A DNA stretch of 14,757 nucleotides, from the NCBI GenBank assembly GCA_026985515.1, contig JALSQH010000207.1, forward strand, positions 1 to 14,757, given 5' to 3'. Positions 1 through 7,041 of the stretch are shown here, piece by piece. How positions within the stretch are numbered: the stretch's first letter is position 1; each line of letters begins with the position of its first letter. The translations under genes were made by a program, and so were the position numbers. The stretch comes from a bacterium. Its GTDB lineage: Bacteria > JALSQH01. The notes beneath the pieces are model-generated. The model did no database searches. It was not told where the DNA came from and was given only the letters and a program-made list of their open reading frames with translations.

Positions 1-1
1 C

Positions 2-760
2 GTCGAACTTTATGGTAATGACGTTTTCTTCGTCGGTTATGGCAAGGTGAATTACACAATAGATGTGAGAATGGCTGGAAGTATCAAATCTGATGGTACC
101 GGTCTCTCGTGGGGCTTGATAGATCAACAGCCTGGAAGTGTCAGCAGTTACTACAATGATCTCGTGATTTTGAATGGACACTTTATTGTATCCGGGAGCA
201 CAGAGGATCAGTCATCAGAACCATTTAAATTTGGTTGTCTCACTGCATATGGAGAGGTTCCAGATATTGGGAATGTTATGGACAATACGAATAATCTGAT
301 GGATATCAGGTTCTGCATTGGCTTTGGTAAAATGGCTGTATCACCTGAGTATAACGATTCAGTTTTTGTTATCGGGAAGGACGCTGATGATGAATATGGA
401 ACCAATGAGAGAACTTTTGTCGGCACGATTTCCTCAACTGCAATATGGCAGAATATTTCTTTCCCCATTAGCCCCACTGCAACAACATCTGTCGATTATG
501 TGTTTGATGGAATAAGTGCTGCTGGCAGTAACCCAGTTAAGATTCTGGTTATCGGCAGTGCAGAATTCAAGTATCTGATAGAAAAGGTAAATTTTAACGG
601 CCAGGAGTTCACAGAAGAATCACAGATAATCAAAAATTGTCCCGATGATGGGGAACAGCACAGATGCTCCCTTTCCTCCGTCAGGTTCATTGACAGTGAT
701 AGATTTATTGTGACTGGTTCATCAAATTACAGAGGGTGGGTTTTTACTGGAACTTACTGA
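2..760 (+). CDS. 3' end of a repeat-containing, beta-propeller-like protein (5' partial)
   Basis: The reading frame is open from the first complete codon at position 2, so the gene starts outside the window. The GTG at 47 lies inside a repeat and is unlikely to be the true start. The visible 252 residues contain recurring blade-like strands ending in a hydrophobic stretch plus G, such as NDVFFVGYG, GHFIVSGST, SVFVIGKD, KILVIGSA and RFIVTGSS. They recur at irregular intervals of a few tens of residues and are separated by polar loops. This pattern fits a beta-propeller of the kind common in exported bacterial proteins. No catalytic motif is visible and the function is unknown. The gene ends in TGA with no clear hairpin terminator, and the next promoter begins 13 bases later. 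Confidence 0.7.
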   Translation, partial: VELYGNDVFFVGYGKVNYTIDVRMAGSIKSDGTGLSWGLIDQQPGSVSSYYNDLVILNGHFIVSGSTEDQSSEPFKFGCLTAYGEVPDIGNVMDNTNNLMDIRFCIGFGKMAVSPEYNDSVFVIGKDADDEYGTNERTFVGTISSTAIWQNISFPISPTATTSVDYVFDGISAAGSNPVKILVIGSAEFKYLIEKVNFNGQEFTEESQIIKNCPDDGEQHRCSLSSVRFIDSDRFIVTGSSNYRGWVFTGTY

Positions 761-773
761 TAAGTCCCATTAT

Positions 774-802
774 TTGACATAATTTCCCATATTCCTTATA
801 AT
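774..802 (+). promoter_or_regulatory. Consensus sigma-70-type promoter of the glutamate synthase operon
   Basis: TTGACA at 774-779 and TATAAT at 797-802 are both perfect matches to the housekeeping consensus and are separated by exactly 17 bases. Transcription would start near 808-810, giving a leader of about 40 bases before the ATG at 850. That leader is too short for a riboswitch, and none is seen. A GGAG ribosome binding site lies at 839-842. Confidence 0.85.
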
Positions 803-849
803 AACAATGCTCAATTTTAACTTAACTTACTTGATAATGGAGTTCCCTG

Positions 850-2427
850 ATGTTGTTTTACGAAGAAAAGGATGCGAGAGAAACTCTTAAACTGCGAAGT
901 CTCAAAAAGGGGGAATATCATCAGGATTACCCGCTTTACACCGTTGTAAGGGATAATGACAAATGTATAAGATGTCTTGCCTGTGTCAGGCAGTGTTCCT
1001 ACGAAGCCACTTTTTATGATCCGGTAAGGAATGTAATATACAACAAAGATGAAGCCTGTGTGGGATGTCTCAGGTGTGTGGCAATCTGCCCCACTGATGC
1101 AATTACAGTTAAAAGAAATGATACAAAGTACAGAGAAAATGAAAACTGGCGAGAAGAAACGATCAAGGCAATAAAGAAACAGGCAGATTTTGGTGCTGCG
1201 AGGCTGACTGGTCTGGGAAATGATAAAGGTTATAAAATTTATTTTGATCACATGGTCCTTGATGCTTCACAGGTTACCAATCCTTCCATTGACCCTCTCA
1301 GGGAACCAATGGAATTGAGAACCTTTCTGGGGCGAAAGCCTGATTCTGTAAAGGTGGAATTCAGGAATGGGAAATTACATCTTAAGGAAAAGATACCACC
1401 CCAGTTAAAGCTGGAGGTTCCTGTAATTTTTGCTCCCATGTCTTATGGGTCAATAAATTTCAATTTTCAGGCAGCCCTTGCCATTGCAGCAAGGGAAGCT
1501 GGAACATACTTTAATACCGGTGAAGGTGGGCTACATCAGAAATTGAGGGAGTTTGGTTCCAATGCAATAGTCCAGGTTGCTTCAGGAAGGTTTGGGGTTG
1601 ATATTGACTATCTTGAAGCAGCGGCAGCAGTGGAAATAAAGATTGGACAGGGTGCGAAGCCAGGCATAGGTGGACATCTCCCCGGTGAAAAGGTAACGGC
1701 AGACATTTCAAGGACAAGGATGATTCCCGAGGGGTCTGACGCCATTTCTCCTGCGCCGCATCATGATATTTACTCAATTGAGGATCTGAGGCTGTTGATT
1801 TACGCCATCAAAGAAGCTACCAGATACACGAAACCGGTGTCGGTGAAAATTGCGGCGGTTCACAATGTCGCTGCCATTGCCAGTGGAATAGCAAGGGCAG
1901 GAGCGGACATCATTGTGATTGACGGATTCAGAGGAGGAACTGGAGCCGCCCCAACAATTATCAGGGATCATGTGGGTATTCCAATAGAACTTGCCATTGC
2001 TCAGGTGGATCAGAGATTGAGGGATGAAGGCATAAGAAACTGGGTTTCACTGATAGCAGCAGGTGGTATAAGGAGCAGTGCGGATATTGTTAAAATAATC
2101 GCCCTGGGCGCCGATGCGGTTTACATTGGAACTGCTGCCATGGTTGCTGTAGGGTGCACACTCTGTCAACAATGTCACAGAGGGATCTGTGCCTGGGGAA
2201 TCACTACCAACAGGCCAGATCTTGCAAAGAGAATAAATGTTGACATAGCTGCTGAACAGCTCTACAACCTTCTCAGAGGCTGGGCAATTGAGATAAGGGA
2301 GATGCTTGGTCTTATGGGGGTTAACTCCATTGAATCACTGAGGGGTAACAGACTGAAATTGAGGGGTGTGGGTCTTACTCAGGAAGAACTTGATGTTCTT
2401 GGTATAAAACACGCAGGATTACAGTAG
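850..2427 (+). CDS. gltB2: Glutamate synthase, FMN/synthase domain protein with N-terminal 2x[4Fe-4S] ferredoxin domain
   Basis: This is the synthase domain of a split glutamate synthase, where ammonia and 2-oxoglutarate are converted to glutamate on FMN. The N-terminus carries two [4Fe-4S] motifs (Cys39/42/45/49 and Cys70/73/76/80). The FMN barrel follows: PVIFAPMSYGS begins near residue 191, GQGAKPGIGGHLPG lies in the middle, and the glycine-rich DGFRGGTGAAP is at 358-368. The [3Fe-4S] site typical of GltB (C-x5-C-x4-C) is Cys436, Cys442 and Cys447, with an extra Cys439. The 525-residue length fits the short archaeal/Thermotoga-type protein rather than the roughly 1,500-residue bacterial GltB. 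The amidotransferase and GXGXG domains are separate genes downstream. The ATG at 850 is preceded by GGAG at a 7-base spacing. It is the first gene of the operon. Confidence 0.93.
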   Translation: MLFYEEKDARETLKLRSLKKGEYHQDYPLYTVVRDNDKCIRCLACVRQCSYEATFYDPVRNVIYNKDEACVGCLRCVAICPTDAITVKRNDTKYRENENWREETIKAIKKQADFGAARLTGLGNDKGYKIYFDHMVLDASQVTNPSIDPLREPMELRTFLGRKPDSVKVEFRNGKLHLKEKIPPQLKLEVPVIFAPMSYGSINFNFQAALAIAAREAGTYFNTGEGGLHQKLREFGSNAIVQVASGRFGVDIDYLEAAAAVEIKIGQGAKPGIGGHLPGEKVTADISRTRMIPEGSDAISPAPHHDIYSIEDLRLLIYAIKEATRYTKPVSVKIAAVHNVAAIASGIARAGADIIVIDGFRGGTGAAPTIIRDHVGIPIELAIAQVDQRLRDEGIRNWVSLIAAGGIRSSADIVKIIALGADAVYIGTAAMVAVGCTLCQQCHRGICAWGITTNRPDLAKRINVDIAAEQLYNLLRGWAIEIREMLGLMGVNSIESLRGNRLKLRGVGLTQEELDVLGIKHAGLQ

Positions 2428-2435
2428 GTGAGGAA

Positions 2436-3002
2436 ATGAAAGTAGTATTTCCCATTGAAGAGAGATGCATAGATTGTCACCTGTGTGAGGTTGCCTGTAT
2501 TGTTGAACATTCAGAAACGAAAGACCCCATTCTGGCATACATGGTTGAGGGGCTTTCCTTCAATGAGGAGTGGAGTGCCTTTACCCCTGATCCGCATGAG
2601 GCCCTTGAAGCTGGTAAGCCAAAGCCACTGAACAGGACAAGGGTGAGGAATAACGGCGCTGGTGTATCTTTCTCAATGATGTGCAGGCACTGTGAGGAAC
2701 CCAAATGCGTGGAAGCCTGCAAAAATGGAAGTCTCTATATTGCAGAGGATGGGAGAATTCTCCTGAATGAAGATAAATGCGTTGGTTGCTGGATGTGCAT
2801 TATGGCATGTCCGTGGGGGGCAATTTCCCGAAATCCCACAAGGGGAAATGTGAAGGGTCTTGAGCGAACTGCTATTTCACATAAGTGTGATCTCTGTCCC
2901 GACAGAGAAATTCCTGCGTGTGTTATGGCATGTCCCACTGAAGCTCTGATCTACATTGAGAAAGAGGAGATCAAAAATTATGAGGTACGTTTTAGTAGGT
3001 AA
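2436..3002 (+). CDS. Four-cluster [4Fe-4S] ferredoxin subunit (HycB/CooF-like), electron carrier for glutamate synthase
   Basis: This 188-residue protein has sixteen cysteines in four cluster motifs: Cys11/14/17/21, Cys83/86/91/95, Cys115/118/121/125 and Cys151/154/162/166. The arrangement is that of the electron-transfer subunits of the HycB/CooF/DMSO-reductase-B family, which wire an oxidoreductase to a redox partner. There is no signal peptide, so it should be cytoplasmic. It starts 8 bases after gltB2, with GGTGAGG just upstream of the ATG, and its 3' end overlaps the FAD oxidoreductase gene by 23 bases. I infer that it carries electrons between the FAD/NAD(H) protein and the FMN domain. 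An alternative donor such as ferredoxin or a hydrogenase cannot be excluded. Confidence 0.88.
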   Translation: MKVVFPIEERCIDCHLCEVACIVEHSETKDPILAYMVEGLSFNEEWSAFTPDPHEALEAGKPKPLNRTRVRNNGAGVSFSMMCRHCEEPKCVEACKNGSLYIAEDGRILLNEDKCVGCWMCIMACPWGAISRNPTRGNVKGLERTAISHKCDLCPDREIPACVMACPTEALIYIEKEEIKNYEVRFSR

Positions 3003-4242
3003 CTCCATAGCTGCCACTGGAGCCATTGAAGCGATCAGAAGGGTGGATAAGGACAACGAGATTGTTGTGATCTCAGATGAACCTCATTTCGTATATACAA
3101 GGGCTCTGATTCATGAGTATCTTGCCAGTATGGTAACTGAAGATATGATGTATTACAGACCCCGCGATTTCTATGAGAAAAATGGCGTGACTCCTCTGCT
3201 GGGTAGAAAAGCTGTTTCTGTTGATTTTGAGAAAAAAGAGGTGAAACTTGAAGATGGAGAGGAGATAAAATATGATAAGTTACTTCTTGCCACGGGAGGA
3301 AAGCCATTCATCCCTCCGGGAATAGAAGATCTGGCAAAGATCAGGTATTTCACATTTACAAAATGGAAAGATGCTGATGAATTGAGGGAAGCTGTAGCAG
3401 ATGCTGAAAATATAGTGGTCCTTGGTGCAGGTTTGATAGGCCTTCAATGTGTTGATGGTCTCCTTCATATGGGAAAAAGGGCCACGGTTGTTGAGCTTGC
3501 TGATACAATTCTCCCTATGGCTCTTGACAGAAAAGCTTCAGATATCATAAAAGACGCTCTCGAAAAGGAGGGAGTTAAATTTTATCTGAACAATACGATC
3601 ACAAAAGTTTACCACAGGAATGGTGAGTTAAAAGAGGTTCAGCTTAAAAGTGGTGAGAGGTTGCCTGCTGATATTCTTGTCATTGCAGTGGGTGTCAGGC
3701 CAAGGACCGATATAGTAATGGATACAAAAATAGAAATTGACAGAGGAATTGTTGTAAATGAGTTGATGGAAACCAATATACCGGATGTTTATGCAGCTGG
3801 AGATGTTGCGCAGGGAAAGGAGATTATAACTGGCATAAAAATGGTGATACCCATAATTCCAGTTGCTTATGCTCATGGTAAATATGCCGGTTTTAATATG
3901 GCAGGTGAAGAGAGAGTTTTCCCCGGTGCCCTTTCAATGAACTCCCTTCAATTTGCCAATATACCGGTAATTTCTTACGGTTTCATAAAGCCTCCTGAGG
4001 GTTCTGAAGAGCTTACCTATTTTGATCCTGACAGGCTGATTTACAAAAGAATTCTGATTCAGAATGACAGAATTGTGGGTGCTCTTTTCCTCAGGGCTGT
4101 GGATAGAGTTGGAATATTTCGTTATCTCATTGAGAGGAAACTTGATGTAACAAGTTTTAAGGAGCATCTACTGAAGGATGATTTTGACTATCCATATCTT
4201 CCCAAAAAATACAGACTGGAGATGTGGAGAGAGCCATATTGA
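2980..4242 (+). CDS. FAD-dependent pyridine nucleotide oxidoreductase (NADH oxidase/NirB-N-terminal type), glutamate synthase electron input
   Basis: This 420-residue flavoprotein has the two-dinucleotide-binding-domain fold of the pyridine nucleotide-disulfide oxidoreductase superfamily. The N-terminal FAD site is the variant VLVGNSIAATGA (residues 4-15) rather than strict GxGxxG. LLLATGGKP is at 101-109, the NAD(P) motif VVLGAGLIG is at 146-154, and the second FAD motif DVYAAGDVA is at 269-277. Glu172 at the end of the second strand of the NAD domain suggests NADH rather than NADPH. No redox-active CxxxxC pair is seen, so it is not a disulfide reductase. A TTG start at 2956 is possible, but the ATG at 2980 has GAGGAG 10 bases upstream and leads directly into the first beta strand. 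It presumably replaces GltD. Confidence 0.88.
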   Translation: MRYVLVGNSIAATGAIEAIRRVDKDNEIVVISDEPHFVYTRALIHEYLASMVTEDMMYYRPRDFYEKNGVTPLLGRKAVSVDFEKKEVKLEDGEEIKYDKLLLATGGKPFIPPGIEDLAKIRYFTFTKWKDADELREAVADAENIVVLGAGLIGLQCVDGLLHMGKRATVVELADTILPMALDRKASDIIKDALEKEGVKFYLNNTITKVYHRNGELKEVQLKSGERLPADILVIAVGVRPRTDIVMDTKIEIDRGIVVNELMETNIPDVYAAGDVAQGKEIITGIKMVIPIIPVAYAHGKYAGFNMAGEERVFPGALSMNSLQFANIPVISYGFIKPPEGSEELTYFDPDRLIYKRILIQNDRIVGALFLRAVDRVGIFRYLIERKLDVTSFKEHLLKDDFDYPYLPKKYRLEMWREPY

Positions 4243-4252
4243 GGGAGCAGAG

Positions 4253-5353
4253 ATGAGCTGGAACTATGTAAAGGATATATCAAATTGTGGATTATTTGGT
4301 GTGATAAGCAAAAAGAAGAGGCTGATAAATGGAGAGATAGCCAGGAGAGCAATTGCGAATATGCATGACAGGGGCAACGGACTTGGTGGTGGATTTGCTG
4401 CATATGGAATTTACCCTGATTACAAAGACTTCTATGCTTTTCATATCATGTATGATTCCCTCAAAGCGATAGATGAAACTGAGGAATTCCTGAGGGATAA
4501 TCTGGAAGTGGTGCATGAGGAGGATATTCCGACGAGGGAAACAGACAAGATAAAATGGAGTCCCTATTTGAAAAGGTACTTTGTTCTTCCTGCCAATAAC
4601 CCCAAGGAAAGGGAACTTGAGCTTTTAAGAGGAATGGATGATGATTATATTGTCAGGGTTGTGATGATAATTAATGATAGAATTGAGGGAGCCTATGTCT
4701 TTTCAAGCGGGAAAAATATGGGTGCATTCAAGGGGGTTGGATTCCCTGAGGATCTTGCCGAATTCTACAGACTTGACGAGTATGATGGGTATATCTGGAT
4801 AGCCCACAACAGATTTCCAACAAACACCCCCGGATGGTGGGGTGGTGCCCATCCCTTTACCCTTCTTGACTGGGCAATTGTACATAATGGTGAGATCTCT
4901 TCATACGGAATAAATAGAAGATACCTTGAAATGTTTGGTTACAAATTAACCCTTCATACTGATACGGAGGTGGTGGCTTACCTGATGGACCTCATTGTGA
5001 GGAAACATGGGCTTCCCTTTGAGATAGCGGCAAAGATTTTCGCACCTCCCTTCTGGAAGGATATAGATGAAATGGATGAGGATGAGAGGGAAGCTTACAC
5101 TGCATTGCGGGCTGTTTATGGGTCAGCTGTTCTCAATGGTCCTTTTGCAATACTCTTTGCCTTTCATAATGGACTCATGGGCTTGAACGACAGGGTGAAG
5201 TTGAGACCTCTGGTTGTGGGAGAGAAGGATGATCTGGTATACATGTCAAGTGAGGAAGCAGGCATAAGGGAGGTTGAGCCAGATCTTGACAGAGTTTACG
5301 CCCCACCTGCCGGTGAACCTGTACTGGTGTTTACAGAGGAGGAGAAGGATTAA
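4253..5353 (+). CDS. gltB1: Glutamate synthase, class II glutamine amidotransferase domain protein
   Basis: This protein hydrolyses glutamine to glutamate and ammonia for the synthase domain. The Ntn-hydrolase signature NCGLFGVIS places the likely nucleophile at Cys12. Other conserved elements are HNRFPTNTPGWWGGAHPF (185-202), HNGEISSYG (211-219) and HTDTEVVAYL (235-244), with an NDRVKLRPL segment near 312-320. These are the glutamine-binding and oxyanion elements of the family. Because class II enzymes need an N-terminal cysteine, the 11 residues before Cys12 would have to be removed, as happens to the GltB propeptide. The chosen ATG at 4253 has GGGAG 5 bases upstream. The frame is open 75 bases further upstream, but that part lies inside the preceding gene. 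The 366-residue length fits a stand-alone domain. The stop codon overlaps the next start by one base. Confidence 0.9.
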   Translation: MSWNYVKDISNCGLFGVISKKKRLINGEIARRAIANMHDRGNGLGGGFAAYGIYPDYKDFYAFHIMYDSLKAIDETEEFLRDNLEVVHEEDIPTRETDKIKWSPYLKRYFVLPANNPKERELELLRGMDDDYIVRVVMIINDRIEGAYVFSSGKNMGAFKGVGFPEDLAEFYRLDEYDGYIWIAHNRFPTNTPGWWGGAHPFTLLDWAIVHNGEISSYGINRRYLEMFGYKLTLHTDTEVVAYLMDLIVRKHGLPFEIAAKIFAPPFWKDIDEMDEDEREAYTALRAVYGSAVLNGPFAILFAFHNGLMGLNDRVKLRPLVVGEKDDLVYMSSEEAGIREVEPDLDRVYAPPAGEPVLVFTEEEKD

Positions 5354-6090
5354 TGGTGGTAATAGATGCAAAGGGTGTTTACTACAGGGATCTGAATGAA
5401 AGAGTGAGAAGGGAAATAGAAAAGGGTGAAAAATATATAAAACTTGTAAATGTTAATGGTCAGAGATACATAGGTGCCGGGCTGAAAAACAAAGATGTTT
5501 ATATTGAGGTGGAAGGTACCGCAGGGGAAGATCTTGGTGTCTTCATGGATGGACCAACAATAAGAATTCATGGAAACGCCCAGGATGGTGTCGGCAACAC
5601 CATGAATTCTGGTAAGATCATTATTGAAGGTATGGCTGGAGATGTTCTTGGTTATGGTATGAGAGGTGGCAGGGTGTACATACGGGACAATGTTGGTTAC
5701 AGGGTGGGAATCCATATGAAGGGTTATTTCAACAAGATTCCCATAATAGTAATTGGCGGGAAGGCGGGTGATTTTTTTGGTGAATATATGGCTGGTGGAA
5801 GGATGATTCTTCTTGGTATAACCGGAGGGAACATACCCATCACGGGAGATTATGTTGGAACAGGAATGCATGGAGGTGCAATTTTTATCAGAGGGCACGT
5901 CCCGAAGAACAGGCTTGGTAAAGAAGTTGGAATAAGGGAACCTGATGAAGATGATATGAGGTTTCTCAGGGAAGTTCTTGAAGATTTTGCTAAGGAGCTT
6001 AATTTTGATTTTGAGGAGATAATGTCTGAGCCCTTCATAAAGTTGTTGCCTGTCTCCAAGAGGCCCTACGGCAGACATTATGTTTATTAG
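5353..6090 (+). CDS. gltB3: Glutamate synthase, GXGXG beta-helix domain protein
   Basis: This 245-residue protein corresponds to the C-terminal GXGXG domain of bacterial GltB, a right-handed beta-helix that packs against the synthase and amidotransferase domains and is structural rather than catalytic. The periodic glycine pattern is clear: GTAGEDLGVFMDG (55-67), GNAQDGVGNTMNSG (74-87), GMAGDVLGYGMRGG (93-106), GGKAGDFFGEYMAGG (135-149) and DYVGTGMHGG (166-175). The start is fused to the end of gltB1 (TAATG), which implies translational coupling. The C-terminal tail (about 190-245) is acidic and helical, and I do not recognise it. It is the last recognised gene of the glutamate synthase set. 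Confidence 0.9.
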   Translation: MVVIDAKGVYYRDLNERVRREIEKGEKYIKLVNVNGQRYIGAGLKNKDVYIEVEGTAGEDLGVFMDGPTIRIHGNAQDGVGNTMNSGKIIIEGMAGDVLGYGMRGGRVYIRDNVGYRVGIHMKGYFNKIPIIVIGGKAGDFFGEYMAGGRMILLGITGGNIPITGDYVGTGMHGGAIFIRGHVPKNRLGKEVGIREPDEDDMRFLREVLEDFAKELNFDFEEIMSEPFIKLLPVSKRPYGRHYVY

Positions 6091-6781
6091 AAAACTTCTT
6101 TTCTCCATTCTTCTGATTTTTCTACTTTCAGGATGTATCCAGTATGAGGAAACGATTCACATTTTCCCATCTGGATGGGTCAGAGTGTCCATTGATCTGC
6201 GTGCTCCCGCCACCATTTTTCGCCAGATGGTGGCCAGGGGAGGAAGCAAGTTTTTTAAACTATTGATGCAACCAAGACACAGGGTGATAAATCAACTTCC
6301 CTCTTCTGTTCAGCTGATGGAGTGGTATCTTGATAAAAGCACCGCTAACTGGCACTTTCATACCAATTTCTATGTAAAATCTTCCTCAGCGGGCCAGTTA
6401 TCCGGGCTCTTTGAAGGTCAGAAAATTAACATATCCATTTCTAATGGAAATGTCAATTTCAGACGCTTCATAGATATGACGAGGTTTGGGAGAATTATCG
6501 CCAATTTGAAACAATCTCCCCTGATTAAAAGGGAACTGCTGTTAGCCTCCCACTTCCGCTTCAGGATTGTGGTGCCAACCAGGATTATTTCTACCAATGC
6601 CACCGTCACCACTGAAGACACCGCTGAATGGGATTTTAAACTCCTTGATCTGGTTGCTCAGCCACAGGTTATGAAGATAACCTTTCCTCTCCCGCCTTTT
6701 TACTACTATCCCCTTTTCTGGCTCCTTTATGGACTGGTAAGCATGGTTTTCTACTTATGGCTGTTGTTTAAGAAGCTTTGA
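6080..6781 (+). CDS. Predicted lipoprotein with C-terminal membrane segment (LppM/DUF3153-like, tentative)
   Basis: The 233-residue product begins with a classic lipoprotein signal: a short basic start (MFIRK), a hydrophobic core and the lipobox LSGC, with Cys19 as the lipidated residue. The mature part has a beta-rich pattern, including EETIHIFPSGWVRVSIDL and a segment near 172-190 of the type 'threonine-arginine ... TNATV ... EWDF'. This resembles the LppM/DUF3153 family by eye, but I cannot confirm it without a profile search. The last 30 residues are strongly hydrophobic and end in KKL, suggesting a single transmembrane helix. Its ATG overlaps the end of gltB3 by 11 bases with only a distant GAGG at about 6062, so translation is probably coupled. 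A role in glutamate synthesis is not implied. Confidence 0.7.
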   Translation: MFIRKLLFSILLIFLLSGCIQYEETIHIFPSGWVRVSIDLRAPATIFRQMVARGGSKFFKLLMQPRHRVINQLPSSVQLMEWYLDKSTANWHFHTNFYVKSSSAGQLSGLFEGQKINISISNGNVNFRRFIDMTRFGRIIANLKQSPLIKRELLLASHFRFRIVVPTRIISTNATVTTEDTAEWDFKLLDLVAQPQVMKITFPLPPFYYYPLFWLLYGLVSMVFYLWLLFKKL

Positions 6782-6907
6782 GATAATTCTCTTGAATTTC
6801 CTTAGAAGTTTAAAAAAGAAAAGTAGAGCTTAATTGATGTGGTTAGAGGGCTACAGAATCAGAAAAACGATAGATAAGATTAAAAATAAATTATGTAACC
6901 TGTTGAT

Positions 6908-6921
6908 TTAACATATGTTAA
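6908..6921. promoter_or_regulatory. 14-base perfect palindrome, candidate operator upstream of the subtilisin-like gene
   Basis: TTAACATATGTTAA is a perfect 14-base palindrome. It lies inside a looser inverted repeat whose outer arms are TGAT and ATCA, and it ends 3 bases before a TTGACA at 6925. Position and symmetry fit a dimeric repressor or activator site. It is A+T-rich, so chance occurrence is possible, and no regulator gene is in the window. Confidence 0.35.
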
Positions 6922-6924
6922 TCA

Positions 6925-6958
6925 TTGACAAATAAAATTTTTTCTGTCAAGATATAAT
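6925..6958 (+). promoter_or_regulatory. Possible promoter of the exported-protein block
   Basis: TATAAT at 6953-6958 is a perfect -10 hexamer, 26 bases before the ATG at 6985. The only good -35 hexamer is TTGACA at 6925-6930, but the spacer is 22 bases instead of 16-18. The -10 site may therefore act with a poor -35 or depend on an activator, for example at the adjacent palindrome. Confidence 0.4.
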
Positions 6959-6971
6959 TGAAAATAGAAGA

Positions 6972-6980
6972 AGGGGAGGT
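6972..6980 (+). promoter_or_regulatory. Strong ribosome binding site that fixes the start of the subtilisin-like gene at 6985
   Basis: AGGGGAGGT lies 4 bases before ATG 6985 and is among the best Shine-Dalgarno sequences in the window. The downstream open frame (first possible start TTG 7041) has no such site. This argues that the gene was designed to start at 6985, in a frame that now runs into TGA at 7042. Confidence 0.75.
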
Positions 6981-7017
6981 CGAAATGAAAAATGTTAAAT
7001 TTCAAAAGCTTATCTCC

Positions 7018-7041
7018 TCATTCATTCAGTCAGTCATTCAT
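7018..7041 (+). repeat. Tetranucleotide repeat (TCAT)2(TCAG)2(TCAT)2 in the signal-peptide coding region
   Basis: Six consecutive 4-base units of the form TCAK follow one another without interruption, and a related TGAT comes next. They sit 33 bases after the ATG at 6985 and exactly where the reading frame breaks. Because each unit is 4 bases, gain of one unit or loss of two would join the start to the downstream frame. This is the architecture of a slipped-strand contingency locus, although the tract is short and two-motif. Confidence 0.8.

Noticed and set aside
808-849. Riboswitch or attenuator in the glutamate synthase leader
   Set aside because: The predicted leader is only about 40 bases and shows no stable hairpin or peptide-coding frame. 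The TTAAC repeats there are short and A+T-rich.
817-1251. A 144-codon minus-strand frame opposite the ferredoxin part of gltB2
   Set aside because: Shadow of a well-supported gene, with no ribosome binding site or recognisable product.
5350-6108. A 252-codon open frame on the minus strand, covering the whole gltB3 gene
   Set aside because: It is antisense to a clearly conserved protein, its translation lacks domain features, and its presence is explained by the glycine-rich codon pattern of gltB3.
6780-6791. GAGA-TAAT-TCTC hairpin after the lipoprotein gene as a terminator
   Set aside because: The stem is only 4 base pairs, A+T-rich, and no run of T follows it.
6837-6911. Short + strand frame of 24 codons (MWLEGYRIRK...) in the intergenic region
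   Set aside because: No usable ribosome binding site, its stop lies in the palindrome region, and the sequence has no distinguishing features.
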